A stretch of 64,000 nucleotides of DNA from Annulohypoxylon bovei var. microspora (Eukaryota > Ascomycota > Sordariomycetes > Xylariales > Hypoxylaceae), in contig MU405269.1 of NCBI GenBank assembly GCA_022836615.1, positions 1 to 64,000 on the forward strand, in the 5' to 3' direction. The position numbers and the translations under genes were made by a program. The notes under the pieces are model-generated. The model made no database searches. It was not told the origin of the DNA and was given only the letters and a program-made list of their open reading frames with translations. Shown piece after piece: positions 12,623 through 24,800 of this stretch (positions within the stretch are counted from its first letter, which is position 1; each line of letters starts with the position of its first letter).

Positions 12623-15126
12623 TCATAATTCGTCGTAAGGGGTAGTGGGTCTCGTGAGATAAACCTCGCCAATTAGAATAGTACAGCCAACCACCATAGC
12701 TATGGTGATAATTGGGAGGTTCACGCGGGCGAAATCCGCCGGCTTGACGTGGATGTGTTTCCTGGCGAGAATATCGCGCCATAGAAGACCGGCTAGAGAT
12801 GCGCTAAACGCCGTGCTAAATGCTCCGAAATTGACGCCGAGTGCCATGCTATTGCGTGTATGTTAGTCAAGAGGCGGAAACATTAAGTGTACAAAATCAT
12901 GCGTACCTATAAACTGCAGCCCAAAAGGTCCGATTGGAGATCGGAATTCCGTTGGCCTCATGAATCTTCTGCCACGCCTGTATTACGCGAGAGAGTAGGA
13001 TGGTCGTTCCAATGTTCGTCCCAGCAAACTAGTGAGACCAAAGGTTAGTTCGTCAAATGTACACGTGGAGTTTGTCAAGACTTACGTTGCAGAGCAGCAC
13101 GGAGAGAAATCCCATGCCGCCAACGCTACCAACTGTTCCCGTTTTCTCCACCCAATGGTCCCAGCCATACGCGAATACCGGTACCCAGCCCTTTGTCACC
13201 AATGCCTGGACGAGGACAAACATGGAAAATGCGAAGGGGACAAGCGCGTATGGTAGGTGGCCAGCAACCGCGGTCGCAGTTGGGAATGTTTCCTGCGACC
13301 ATCTGTAGGAATCTGCAAGCACTGACACAAGCGTCGGTCTGCCATGTTCTGAATGAACTGTAACACTATAATGGGGTTGTTTTTCAGCGTCTACTTCTCG
13401 CTCGATTGAGGCCCGACGCCTTGCTCCTCCCAAATCGCTACCTAATATGACACCCGATAGTACTCTATCCGACGGCTTAAATGAGTCTGCTTGTGCCGGT
13501 TCTTGTTTCTCATAAAGTGTGCTTTTGGCGCTAGTTGAAGGACGACCGTCCTGCACTTTATCATTATTTGATGAGGTCGTAGCACCCGCACTGGCCCCTG
13601 TCGTATTTTCGCCTTCCGATTTTGTGTTGGGTAGGTCAGGATGGGTATCTACACCGCTAGCATTGCTGTTACGGTTCTCAGGAGTAAAATCCGTTAACTC
13701 AGGCTGAGGTTGATTAAGGACCGTATCACTTCGGGTTTCTGCTTCCTGGTTTTCGCTTTGGGCAGCTCGCTCCATTTCCTCTAGTTGTCTAGCCAGTCGT
13801 TCCGCCCGAGCTCTTTCAACCTCCCGTCGACCATCTCGGGCGATCTTACGGGTCTCCTCGCGGTGGAGCCATCCGAAAGCAATATCCCAACAAAACATGA
13901 CGAACGCAGCCGGCAGAGTTACATAGAAGACGGGATGTTCGTTCGAGTTCTGACTTGCAGCATTAATCGCGAGGAGCGTGATGAGAGTCGCAGCCATGAT
14001 AAGAGCACCAAATCCTGCACCGCCCTTGTCCAAGAAAGGGTTCATGATTTCCTCGAGAGATAGCAGCTTGGACTGTTCGCCATTTGATAGATCATTTTCT
14101 TCCTCCTCTGCGTTTCCTCTAGCATTGGGGATGTTGGGGTTGACAGGCTTTCTAGCCTTCGCTTCCTCCGAGAGCTCATGCATCTGGATCGAGAGCGGAA
14201 TGAGGGACTCGTCTGCAAAGACGATATAAAGGAGGAAGGGGAAAAGAACAATAGCCGTGATGATAACAGGAACGATCATGTTAGCAGTGTAGTAGATGAA
14301 CCTGATATCGAAGGCACCTGCAAGTACGAGGTTGGTAGGGTTTGAAGACACGAGGATGGCCGAGGCAATATTCGCAACAGCGAACTGAGCGAAAATCCAG
14401 GCTCTCGGGTGTATGATGTTGCTTGAAACCCTTGTCATATACGCGAGGAAGGCCGTGCCAGAGAGGATAATAGGATCGTTCCCGATGAAGGTACCCAAGC
14501 TAAAGAAGAAGGCATACAAGTAAAAAAAGAGCCTATGACCAAACTTCCCTCCCTTTTGGAGCACCTTGAACGCTAGGAACCTGATGAGGCCGGAAGCATC
14601 GATAGAAATAGCGATATAGGCTAGTGTTATAAAGAAGGCCATAATGTCAATAGGAGAGATGTTGTTAGCACCAATCGTACCGCCATAGACCTCGGCCCGA
14701 CCAATTGCCTGAATGGCTAGCAAGAAGAGATCTGCTATCAAAGGTGTTGTGACAAAGTTCATGGGGAGCCTCAGTTTCACCCAAGACCCGGTTTCGCCAT
14801 GTTGCTCTTCACCGGGGACAGTGATAGTACCAGACCCATCCTGAGATCGATCTTCCCGCGGCCCTATCACTCGCAGGGAACTCAGACCATCCAATATTGC
14901 ATTCTTGAATGCGCGAGGGATGTATATCGGGATATGAAAAGGGAAAAGGACAACGATATCTGTGTGAAGGTGAGTATTAATTAGTCAAGAATATGACTTA
15001 TCTGTCTATAGGCATAAGTTAGCACTTACTGGTGAGGACGAAGACGACGAGGGTGACAATTGAGTGCCATTCTCGAATTATGTCTGTATCAAGATTGATA
15101 TCAATGTCACTAAGAGGTTCCGCCAT
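12623..15126 (-). CDS. Citrate-transporter-like (ion transporter superfamily) membrane protein
   Basis: Polytopic membrane protein related to the CitMHS/ArsB/NhaD group of anion and cation transporters. Four exons fit: 15126-15030, 14959-13086, 13028-12907 and 12848-12623, with GTAAGT, GTAAGT and GTACGC donors, giving 772 aa. Hydrophobic segments are evident: the N-terminal VTLVVFVL, then IDIMAFFITLAYIAISIDASG, the conserved loop GNDPIILSGTAFLAYMTR, SSNPTNLVLAG and VPVIITAIVLFPFLLYIVF. A second half has four or more segments ending in LPIITIAMVVGCTILIG. FAGTNIGTTILLSR in exon 3 mirrors the SSNPTNLVLAG helix break, consistent with the inverted two-fold repeat of this superfamily. Between the halves lies a long hydrophilic, probably disordered loop rich in E, Q, N and S. 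The transported ion cannot be read from sequence. Confidence 0.82.
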
Positions 15127-16946
15127 TCTTTTTTTTTCTTCTTGTTTCTTCTCGCGACAGTAATTGAAATGTCTGGGCGAATTTGCCGCTGTCTCGAAAT
15201 GGTTGATTTAGATTTTAGAAGAGATATTGTAAAGTCAACAACAATTTACAACCAGAAGTAAAGCGATTCCCCTCCATAAGCGTAGCCCATATATAATATT
15301 CCCGAACAGCAAACTTCAATTACGCACACATTCTGTTACGACGAGACTGACGAAGAATGACAAGATCAAATGAGTCTTGGTCGAATATCTTCAAGCGGTG
15401 GGGTTTAACGATTTGTAGATGCCAGACGATAAATGCCAGATGGAGGCTTGGAGGCTGAGGCCAAGAAGCTCGGTAGGTAATGTAGGCAAATTAAACTACA
15501 CACGTGCCTCCAATAGGCTCAATGCCAGTGGCTATCAATTAGGTGCATGATTGTTCGCACAAGCAGATCATTTAACACCTCATAAAGATAAAGATAACAG
15601 TGACAAGGGAAAAGTCGGAGGAGAGAAGTTGTGCGATGGTTACAGGTAAAAAAAACTATGGAGTGGTATAGCCTGAGCTTACTTACTAGGTACCCTACCT
15701 AGGACCAATGTTTAATCAGGATTTTTATTGTGGCTGAGTCGACATATTTGTACAAACCGAGCAGTAAGAGGAGTAAGATTTATGTAAAATGTCGCTTATA
15801 ATAAAATCAATCGAATTTTGACTGGTCATAAAGCCACACGGTCTCTAGCTTGGGGCTAGACATGCTAGTGGGACGAGTGGGACGATCAGAACGACTTCCC
15901 AGGAAGGCAGGATGCGGAGAAGATCCAGTAATATTGTGGATTCCGGGGACTAGTCCCGCTTTCTTATTTTCTCTTATTCCTAATTCGTGGTTCGGTATTT
16001 AAGGGGTGCGTCATTGTACTACCTACAGGTATCAGGTGTCTTACCAGCTAAGCGGCCCTAAGCCCTAACGATCTAGGTACATTAACATGATCCAAGTATC
16101 ACCCGTTTAGCTAACACCCTTCATATTAGACTGAGTACTTGTGTCGGTTCCGGAGTAAGATTGGACAAGGTTATGGCCTTCACGATGAGGATTGAGGCTG
16201 AACATCCTGGACGCTCACCTTCGGTCGCCAGAATAAACCGGGGGCAGTGCTGACGGATCTCGCCCAAGTTGCCCAGGTGGCTGTTTGAGACGGCAGGACG
16301 GGAACTCGTGAGCTCTCTCTCAGTTGACTGGTTGATAGGATGTTCACTTGGTTCCCTGGCTTTTCCACGTGTAATCTTGCCAATATTGCCAGCCCCGTGT
16401 TGACGCATTCAACGAGGCGATCGAGGCATTTGATTACCCTTCCTGCTCTTCTATCTTTGTCCTTCCTTCGAAGGCAACCAAATACAGACATACAAAATAG
16501 ACCTGTTGAATCATCGACATGGGATCATTATTCTTCGTTGTCTTTCTGCGCACCATACAAACTTGATGACACATCTATATATTTCCTTTACCTACGTAGG
16601 TAGAGTTTTCCTCCTGAGGTCATGCCCGCGCTTTCTTCGGACTTTATACTAGATACCCTTGTTACTCGAAATATAGCCCTTGACTCTGCTACAACTTCCT
16701 TAGCTTCTAATGCAACAAATATCGGGAATGCTCTGCAAGTCGTATGCGCCTGGCCTGTGTCAGGCCAGTACGGCCCGGGTTCGAGAGTCTTGTAAGCTAT
16801 CCTACCTGCTTGAATACGACCCAAGATATAGTCCTGGAATGATCCATTAGAATAAGCATGCACCGCGCCTCCAAACTAACTGACTGACGTATTGTTCGTA
16901 GGTACTACGTTCTTGTAGCAGCTTGTGTCCTTGCTCGAAAAGTCGA
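15127..16946. other. Intergenic, mostly non-coding
   Basis: Divergent upstream space of the transporter and the next membrane protein gene. It includes a CCTAGG site at 15698. Apart from a weak open frame on the minus strand (16180-16491), nothing is supported. The first exon of the downstream membrane protein may lie at its right edge. Confidence 0.4.
16180..16491 (-). CDS. Possible small hypothetical protein (weak)
   Basis: An ATG-initiated frame of 103 codons begins MSVFGCLRRKDKDRRAG, a short Cys/Arg-rich start reminiscent of fungal proteins of unknown role whose gene continues through introns. A second frame overlaps (16121-16408). I recognise no domain and cannot build a convincing multi-exon model. 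It may be chance or a decayed gene. Confidence 0.15.
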   Translation of the reverse strand: MSVFGCLRRKDKDRRAGRVIKCLDRLVECVNTGLAILARLHVEKPGNQVNILSTSQLRESSRVPVLPSQTATWATWARSVSTAPGLFWRPKVSVQDVQPQSSS

Positions 16947-19416
16947 ATGGTTCAGAAGCGCTTGTTTGGCTGCTGCGTGTATGTATTTCTGAGTTTGATA
17001 TTTGTCACCCTCATTTGCCCCTTTTTTAGAGTATAGAACTTGCCAACTCACAAGTCGAGAAATGTCAACTTACGAAACTACACGAATAATCACTAACACG
17101 GAATAATCTAGTGGTTTTCCCAGCTGTTGCCGCTATTCATGGCATTGTCCTCGCCGCTGTACACGTCGATGGTGAGTACCTATCCAAGTACCTTATACGT
17201 AAGGTGGGAACTTAGAAGCTAATGATTCCATACATTAGGCGCCGTTGATATGGACGTATATGGAGCTTTCCAATTTTGCTCGATTGGAATACTAGCAGCC
17301 CCTTTAACAGTTAGAATATCAAGCACATACTTCAATGACCCGGGCCGGAACATAATCTTCATATGGACCGGCGTCGTCCTTGCTGGTAAGTGTAACCCTT
17401 CTTAAACATTTGGATAGGTATGCTCACGAGAACTCAGGTTTGCTAAGCTTAACCGTCGAGTTTTTCCGAGCCACGTCTTTGCCTTGTATGTACGATGACA
17501 ATGGCAATCCCATTAGTCCTAATGACCTCTGGGGGTTTCTTAATGACAACACCACTTGCAATCTTACATGCTCTACCACCGCAGGACCATTTTCTCCTTT
17601 ACGACAAAACGCCACGAATGAAATCTTCGTCATACCAGTACCTAGCAAACTTACTTTCAACGCCGCCGTACTCCTCGCAGCTGCTTGCTGTATACCAGCC
17701 GTTCTCTCGCTTGCCTCTATGTGGAATAAGATTCTTGAGATTAATTGGAAGACAACGTTTGGTCCAGGTGATGCAGACCAGCTAATTGAAGGGTGAGAAT
17801 ATTTCGATCATTTATCGCTCACGTCTATTCTTAGAAGATACAACGGTCTTGCGAGTGTACTGCGCTATTCGAGATCAATCCTAAATTCTAAGGATGTTAG
17901 GCTAACTCGACGAATAACAGAACAAATGGCGCCACCGTCGCGAAGATGACCGGAGTCAATAATATTGTAAGGAGATTTCTAAGTACAATAGAAGTTCCTG
18001 TTTTTAGCGCTGCGGTATTTGCTATCCTTGTATTCGGGGAGTTGAACTTGTTCAGCACTCAAGTCCAATGGCAGACAGAACCAATTTCTAGTATAGGTAA
18101 GTGTCAACTATCCTTTCTGATTGTTACAAATTACTAATAAGAATGTGATGCGTAGGACAGGTCAGTACTTAAACCTCTGCACTCTTCTAGTTATTGAGAA
18201 CAGTCCACTGAAGTCATATTCTCCCCTTTTCGAAGACCTCTCCATATTACGAGATCGGTGAATAGAGAAAATGCTAACTTTTCGTTTTGGATAGTGGGCA
18301 CCGATTGTTGGTACAGCGTTCGCCGCGCTTGGATCTCTTTATGTGCTCCTTTCCGTAGACATGGACTCCATAAATAAAGAAAAGACACCAGAGGCTCTCA
18401 CGCATCATTGTAACTGCGCGCACCACCACTTTGACGGCGGGCAACATCTGAGCCCGCACCCTCAGACTTGCTCTTCCGGTCGCAGTGTAGATGCTGAAAG
18501 CACACATGGGGGTACCTTGAACTACCTGGAACAAGACTCAAGAAACTCCCCACCTATGCACCAGGTTAACAATGGCGGTCTCTTTATCGATTCTTCTCAC
18601 CCTATCGCGGCCCCGAGTGCTGCCCGTTTACGATCGAGTTCTTCGAATAGCAGGGAAGAAACCTGGACGGAAATAGCATCTACGTCAAAGCCGAAAGATG
18701 TAGGCCACAGACGCAGAGTATATCGGACGTTATTGAAGGTCAGCACTTACCTGGGCACGGCAAACAAAAGTCAATTCGACGACTCGGAATTTAAACACGG
18801 AAAAGCGCTCGACTTCCCCGAAGTCCCAGCGGAGGAACAGCGAAATAAAGACCTTCCTCAGATTAGGGAGATATACAACCAGCACCGCGAAAACGAGCTT
18901 CAGGCGCTTGGCATACGGCCATCGAGGACAGGTAGCTTCGCGGGGAGTATAGCATCTAGGGGCAGTGTCGAAGATAACACAACTATGTCGAGAGCAATAT
19001 CGGCTCCTTACTCACCGTCTCGTCCACCATCACCATCTCCCACGGTACGCGGATTACGACATGCTAGTACTTTACCGGTTGGACAAGACCCTACGTCTCC
19101 TTCAACTGCCGGATCAACTAGAGGCAGGTCAAGACTGCGAAGTGATACGCTTACGGTACCGGAACAAGATACTCATGGTCATTCGCGGAGCATCCGATCA
19201 GCTTCTCCTGCATCTCCCGTTTCGCCTACACTGCCTATACAACCGCCAGTTACTACTACCATAGACAATGGTCAAGGCTCGCCTGCAATTATTATATCCC
19301 CCGATCCCGATACAAACTCTATCATAGAAGAGCCCGTTATTCTTGGCCCCCCTATTACCCGGCCATCGCTTGAGTGGCCACAATCGCAAACGAAATCATC
19401 GCCTCCGCCGACCTGA
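16947..19416 (+). CDS. Uncharacterised fungal multi-pass membrane protein with 5-nt microexon
   Basis: Function unknown. Supported exons are about 17113-17171, 17239-17385, 17438-17792, 17921-18096, 18156-18160 and 18295-19416. The first coding exon is unresolved; an ATG at 16947 (MVQKRLFGCC) followed by hydrophobic codons is a candidate, so the start is approximate. The sixth listed junction uses a five-base exon, GACAG, needed to keep frame and giving SSIGQWAPIVGTAF. Hydrophobic segments include FPAVAAIHGIVLAAVHV, GAFQFCSIGILAAPLTV, IIFIWTGVVLAGLLSL, FNAAVLLAAACCIPAVLSL, VPVFSAAVFAILVFGEL and IVGTAFAALGSLYVLL, so about six membrane spans. A Cys-containing loop with NTTCNLTC sequons lies between spans. 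The last 340 residues are hydrophilic, with a His/Cys-rich stretch (HHCNCAHHHF) and Ser/Pro-rich disorder. I recall similar proteins across ascomycetes, none with a role. Confidence 0.7.
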
Positions 19417-20350
19417 ATCATCCACTCCAACTAATACAAATTCGACTTCTACAACTCAACTTATACCTCCTATCGAGTTATTATGAAGGCCTTACCTAGC
19501 TTAGTCTTGAGGCGCTATGGTTGAATGCTCTTTAAAAAACAGCGGGGGATAAAGAGATCTCGCCTCCCATGTTATGGACCATACAAACTCAACACCACGA
19601 CCCCTATCATTCGCTTTATTGGCAAATCTCGACTCGAAGCATCGGCTATGTCAGGGCTTTAAATCCGCAAATTACCTACATCAGACTTCGCAGTTACGTC
19701 AAAGAATCGTTACCTAACTCGTCTCATCGAATACACTAGAGTTGATTCGCGCCCCCCTTATAACCAACGACGCATATTCCACCTAAACCCTCTACAACTA
19801 TAGAATTTCAACCCGCACAGAAAGCACCAATGCTTCCACACCACCAGCCACCACCGCAGAAACAGAAACAGCAATCCCATCGGAAAACAGCACGAAAGCC
19901 TCACGAACGAAACGAAATGCGACGTCTTAATGAACACCTAGTCTAGATATTTGGATGCATTTACTGGTATATATCTACCTATATACCTTTTCATGTTATA
20001 CTTGGATTAGGCGCGGCGCCCAGGTATATAGAGATAAAACAAGGATACCACTATTCCCCGTTCCGGGTTAAGGATAGGGAGGAGATATATGTTCGCTCTA
20101 TTGTATATAAATTAGGATATAAAGCTTATAATTTGGATAAATTGACAACACATATGATTACGATTACATATTTTTGCAAATTGTATGATGATTTCGGTGA
20201 GAAAGGTGAATGTAATATTGTACGATCTTCACTTTTCTTTTCTCTTACTTTTACTTTTAACTTTTAACGTAAATTGCCATTCATCATCCACCCACCCTCT
20301 CCCTCAGGAGCCAGTGGAACTTTTAGGTATCTATCTATCTATCCATCCAT
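19417..20350. other. Convergent intergenic region
   Basis: 3' flanks of the membrane protein gene and the histidyl-tRNA synthetase gene. AT-rich toward 20080-20270, with a small (ATCT/ATCC)n tract near 20327-20353. No gene seen. Confidence 0.4.
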
Positions 20351-22029
20351 CTACCGTATCGGTAGCGTACTCGTCCCATTCGCCGCCAACAGCTTCTTAA
20401 CCTCCTCGACCAGGTCATCCCTCTTAACCAGCAACCCTTGGTCTTTCTCATCCTTATCCTTCTCATCGCCGCCCCTCCCCGCCCCTAGAACCTTCAGCCT
20501 AACCTTCCCTTCCGCGAGCTCGTCCTGGCCGAGGATAACCGCGAGCGGTACATCCTCCGCGGCTTTAAACTGCTGGGGCAGCCTGGGCTTGACCTTGGCG
20601 TTGAACTCGGCGCGGATGCCGCCCTCCCACAGCTGCCGCGCGACGGACATGCGCTGCAGCAATAAGCCGTCGAACTCCTTGCCGCCGAACGCCATGACGT
20701 ACACATCTATCTGTCTGGCGGGCGGCTTCTTGTCGCCCTGCTTCGCCTTGAGGATCGTGAAGATGCGGTCGACGCCGAACGAGATGCCCACGCAGGGGAT
20801 CTGCTTCTTGCCGTACATGCCCACGAGGTTGTCGTACCGTCCGCCCGCCGCGATGCTGCCCACCGCCGACGCGTCCGCGTTCTTCGACGACTTCTTCCCG
20901 TCCTTCTCCTTCGCCTCTTGCGGTTTTTGGATGACTTCGAAGATTAGGCCTGTGTAGTAGTCCAGCCCTCGCGCGAGCGACAGGTCGAAGGAGACTTTGC
21001 TGAAGGTATCGAGTTCTTTCGAGTAGATGGTGAGTAGTTCCATGTCAGCGAGACCCGCTTTTATATCTTCGTTGACTGACAGGTTCGGATCCGACTTGAT
21101 GAATTGTATCATCTCGTCTAGGGTGCCGCGATTTAAAACGATTTGGCCAATTTTGTCGGCGACTTCCTCCGCGAGGCTCTTCTGCTCGACCATCTCCTTC
21201 TTGACGGCCTCCCACGGCTCTTTATCTAGCTTATCTACCGCCGAACTGATAGGGCGTGTCTTCTCGGCCGGAACACCTGCAACGGCAAATATGCCATCTA
21301 GAATTTTTCGGTGGTTAAGCTTAATGACGATCTCTTGGTCGAGCGCTTCGAAGGACGAGACGATAATTCGTAGGATCTCCGCGTCGGGGATCATAGGGTC
21401 GTAGACACCGGCAATATCGAGATCGCATTGGTAGAACTCGCGCATCCTACCCCGGGCAATGGCTGGCTGGTCGCGACGATATACTTTCGCGATTTGGTAG
21501 CGCTTGATCTGTTGAACGCTGTTCATGGCTAACCAGCGGGCGAAGGGAACTGTTAGATCGTAGCGCAAGGCGCAGAGCTCGCCGCCCTGGTCCTCTAAGT
21601 TATATATCAAACGGCCATCCTCGCCATATTTGCCGGCAAGAATCTCTCTTAACTCGAATACGGGGGTGTCGAGAGGGGTGCCGCCGTGGAGCTTGAAGAC
21701 GTTGGTTATAGTCTCACTATCTGGTATGTTAATAAATAAGAAGCGCAAACTACGCTAAACATAACCTACAAGACATGATCTCGTAGGAGTAGGTCAGGGC
21801 CAGCCCAGTCGCGTGTGCCTTTAACCGCCTTCAAGGATATCTTGGCCTCTCTGGAAGCCATCTCGTCAATGTCGCCAGACGGCGGGGTATTGTAGGTAAA
21901 TGATTGATAGGATCGATTAGAATTGGTAAAGAAGGCCTTGGTATAGGAGGATGAGGGTCTGAAAAGAGTTGAAGTTATTAGTCTGTTACCTCTATTGAGA
22001 GCGCGAAACATTGAGTATTCCCCGCGCAT
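20351..22029 (-). CDS. HTS1: Histidyl-tRNA synthetase, mitochondrial and cytosolic
   Basis: Class II aminoacyl-tRNA synthetase that charges tRNA-His. Two exons, 22029-21770 and 21716-20351, with a 53-nt intron (GTAGGT donor, TAG acceptor). The join restores HVFETITNVFKLHGG and gives 541 aa, the usual eukaryotic size. Visible motifs are VKGTRDW at the start of the catalytic core, LRYDLTVPFARW, the histidine motifs RGLDYYTGLIFEV and AAGGRYDNLVGM, and an anticodon-binding C-terminal domain beginning near IDVYVMAFGG. The N-terminal 56 residues are rich in R, S, T and N and look like a mitochondrial presequence. Met57 (MASREAKISLKAVKGTRD) starts the conserved body, so downstream initiation would yield the cytosolic form, as in yeast HTS1. 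It shares a divergent promoter of about 420 bp with the aldehyde dehydrogenase gene. Confidence 0.95.
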
Positions 22030-22450
22030 GTATAAGCCCGAAAAAAATGACTGAAGGTGGGATGACTCAATGAGCTACATCAACGTGGGGTTAATTATTT
22101 CTAGTCATGTGATACATGCTATTTAAAAGGTGCACGGTGCCTGCCCAGATGTCTTATCGAGAAACCATACCCACCACTTATCGATAGCGACGATAGCATA
22201 TATCCCTGCTATCGATAACTTATAAAAATGAGCTCCAGTATTTTATTGAATTGGTGGTACGATGGAAGTCACGACGTCTCCTATATTTTGCAATTGAATG
22301 CTCTCGTCCATCGAGACCATGCAAAGTATCAATGATTCCCGCTATACACCAACTAGATGACAATTGTCTTTGAGTAGGGGAACACCGTGAACGAGATCAC
22401 TGCAGACGAGTCTATCGGAGAACGTTGGGGTACTTGCCCCTATTTAGAAG
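22030..22450. promoter_or_regulatory. Divergent promoter of histidyl-tRNA synthetase and aldehyde dehydrogenase genes
   Basis: The 421 bp between two start codons must hold both promoters. It carries a perfect 11-bp inverted repeat, TTATCGATAGC at 22178-22188 and its complement GCTATCGATAA at 22208-22218. Each arm contains the palindrome ATCGAT. A further GATAGC lies in the spacer at 22191. The binding factor is not known. Confidence 0.5.
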
Positions 22451-24328
22451 ATGGCGGTCGAAGACCTGGAGCTATGGATCAACAGCTTCAGCGCCCTCAT
22501 GCGAGAGTTCCCGTAAGTTTGTGCCCTGGATATGCTCTTCCATAATCACTGTATCTCATAACATGCCGTAAATAGGATCAATGACGTCGTATTCCTCTTC
22601 TACCCCCTCGTATGCATCGTCGTGGGCGGTACCCTCCTGTACTTCACCCACACCGACTACTGGGACAGACCGAAGCGCTACACCGTCCCGCCCCCGAAGA
22701 AGCCCGACGAGGTCCAGATCCTCAATGAACCAACCATCAAGGTCTCGGGCACCACCGCCATCCAATGCTACATGCCGGCCACGGGCCAGTTCCTCGGCTT
22801 CGTCAACCCGTCCACGCCCGCCGGCATCGACCGCGCCGTCGAGCAGGCCAGCGCGGCGCAGTCGAAGTGGGCGCGGACCACCTTTGGCGAGCGGCGCGCG
22901 GTGCTGCGCTCCATGCTGCAGCACGTGCTCGACAACCAGGAGCAGATCTGCCGGGTGAGCTCCACGGACTCGGGCAAGACCATGGTCGACGCGCAGCTGG
23001 GCGAGATCCTGGTGACGGCGGAGAAGCTCGCGTGGACGATCCGGCACGGCGAGGCGGCGCTGCGGCCGAGCCGCCGCCCGACCAACCTGCTCATGGCCTA
23101 CAAGCGGAACACCGTGCGCTTCGAGCCGCTGGGCGTCGTGGCCGCGCTCGTGAGCTGGAACTACCCCTTCCACAACCTGATGGGGCCGATCATCAGCGCC
23201 GTGTTCGCCGGCAACGGCGTCGTCGTCAAGGTCAGCGAGCAGACGTGCTGGAGCGCCGCCTACTACACGAGCATCGCGCGCGGCGCCCTCGTCGCCCACG
23301 GCCACGACCCCCAGCTCGTCCAGACCGTCGTGTGCTGGCCGCAGACCGCCGCGCATCTGACGAGCCACCCGGGCGTCCGCCACCTGACCTTCATCGGCAG
23401 CCGGCCCGTGTGCCACGCCGTCGCCGCCAGCGCCGCCAAGACCCTGGTCCCCGTCGTCGCCGAGCTCGGCGGCAAGGACGCCGCCGTCGTGCTCGACTCC
23501 GCGGCCCCGGATTTAGGTAGGATCGTCGAGATCCTCATGCGCGGCACCTTCCAGGCCTCGGGCCAGAACTGCATCGGCATCGAGCGCATCATTGCCGCAC
23601 CGGGTGTTTACGATAAGTTAGTCGCCATGCTCGAGCCGCGCGTCAAGGCTTTACGCCTTGGTTTAGATAAGGATGTCGGCGCCATGGTGTCCGACGCCTC
23701 GTTCGCGCGGTTCGAGGGCCTCGTTGCCGACGCCGTGGCCCGCGGGGCAAGGCTACTGGCCGGCGGAAAGCGGTACGTGCACCCGGAACACCCGAAGGGA
23801 TTCTACTTCACGCCGACGCTGCTCGTGGACGTGACGCCCGACATGGCCGTCGCGAACGAGGAGTGTTTCGGGCCCATCATGACGATCCTCAAATCGCCAT
23901 CCTCCTCGGCCGCCGATATCCTACAGCTAGCCAACGCGCCCGACTTCGGGCTCGGCGCCTCGGTCTACGGGCGCGACTCCGACCCCATCCTCCAGGAAGT
24001 CGTGAAGGACATACGCGCGGGCGGCGTAGCCGTCAACGACTTCGCGGTGTTCTACGCGGTGCAGCTGCCGTTCGGCGGCGTCGGCGGGTCCGGGTACGGC
24101 CGGTTCGCGGGCGAGGAGGGGCTGCGCGGCCTTTGCAACCCGAAGAGCGTCTGCGAGGACCGCATGGCCTGGCTCGGGATCCGGACCGCCATCCCGCCGC
24201 CCGTCAGGTACCCCGTCCAGAGCCAGGAGCGCGGGTGGAGGTTCACCAAGGGCGTCGTGGGCGTCGGGTACGCGATTACGGTCAAGGAGAAGCTGAAGGC
24301 CGTGGTGGATATTTTGCGGAATAGTTGA
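22451..24328 (+). CDS. Membrane-anchored aldehyde dehydrogenase (Msc7-like)
   Basis: NAD(P)+-dependent aldehyde dehydrogenase superfamily, closest in layout to yeast Msc7. Exons 22451-22512 and 22576-24328 (63-nt intron, GTAAGT donor, TAG acceptor) give 604 aa. A single hydrophobic helix near residues 21-42 (VVFLFYPLVCIVVGGTLLYF) precedes the enzyme domain, suggesting attachment to the ER or another membrane. Catalytic features are SWNYPFHN with the active Asn, ELGGKDAAVV with the general-base Glu, and FQASGQNCIGIER with the nucleophilic Cys. EECFGPIM and the C-terminal PFGGVGGSGYGRF are also typical. All key residues are intact, so it is probably active; substrate unknown. Third positions are strongly GC-rich. 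Confidence 0.92.
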
Positions 24329-24800
24329 ACAGTCAGATAGTAGGGAGAGGGGAGTGGATGAGCGAACATGTTTAGATACCCACGTACATATAATCTTAAT
24401 CGCATATAATTACTCGTGATGGCTTCGCCCGGGTCTCTTACTGTGTCAGTAGGACAGCTACGGATATGAACGCAGACGTACTACAGTGCTTCAATGGACA
24501 AGAGAAGGAGTGAAGTCGAACGTGCCAAGTCATCGTTACCTACAAGCTAAATGGCCAATGCCTAAGTGTATGTACCTTATGTACCTATCCCTTTGCCCTT
24601 TACCTCCTTTTTGATGTTCCTCCATTAGACTCCCTAGGCAAGCATAATACCAGCCAGCTATGCGCACTTCCAAAACTCCTAGTGTGCCATCGGTGATGCT
24701 CTGGCGTCTCCCCTCATATAGACGTGAATCATGGATACAAGAGCCACCTAGGCAGTATCAGCCGAAAGAGGTCAGCTCAACAACGGGTGATCTCCGCCTA
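24329..24800. other. Convergent intergenic region
   Basis: 3' flanks of the aldehyde dehydrogenase gene and SMC5. No gene, RNA or repeat was recognised. Confidence 0.4.

Noticed and set aside
22556..23416. Minus-strand frame of 286 codons opposite the aldehyde dehydrogenase gene
   Set aside because: Antisense shadow of a GC-rich gene; low-complexity R/G/A/D composition and no domain.
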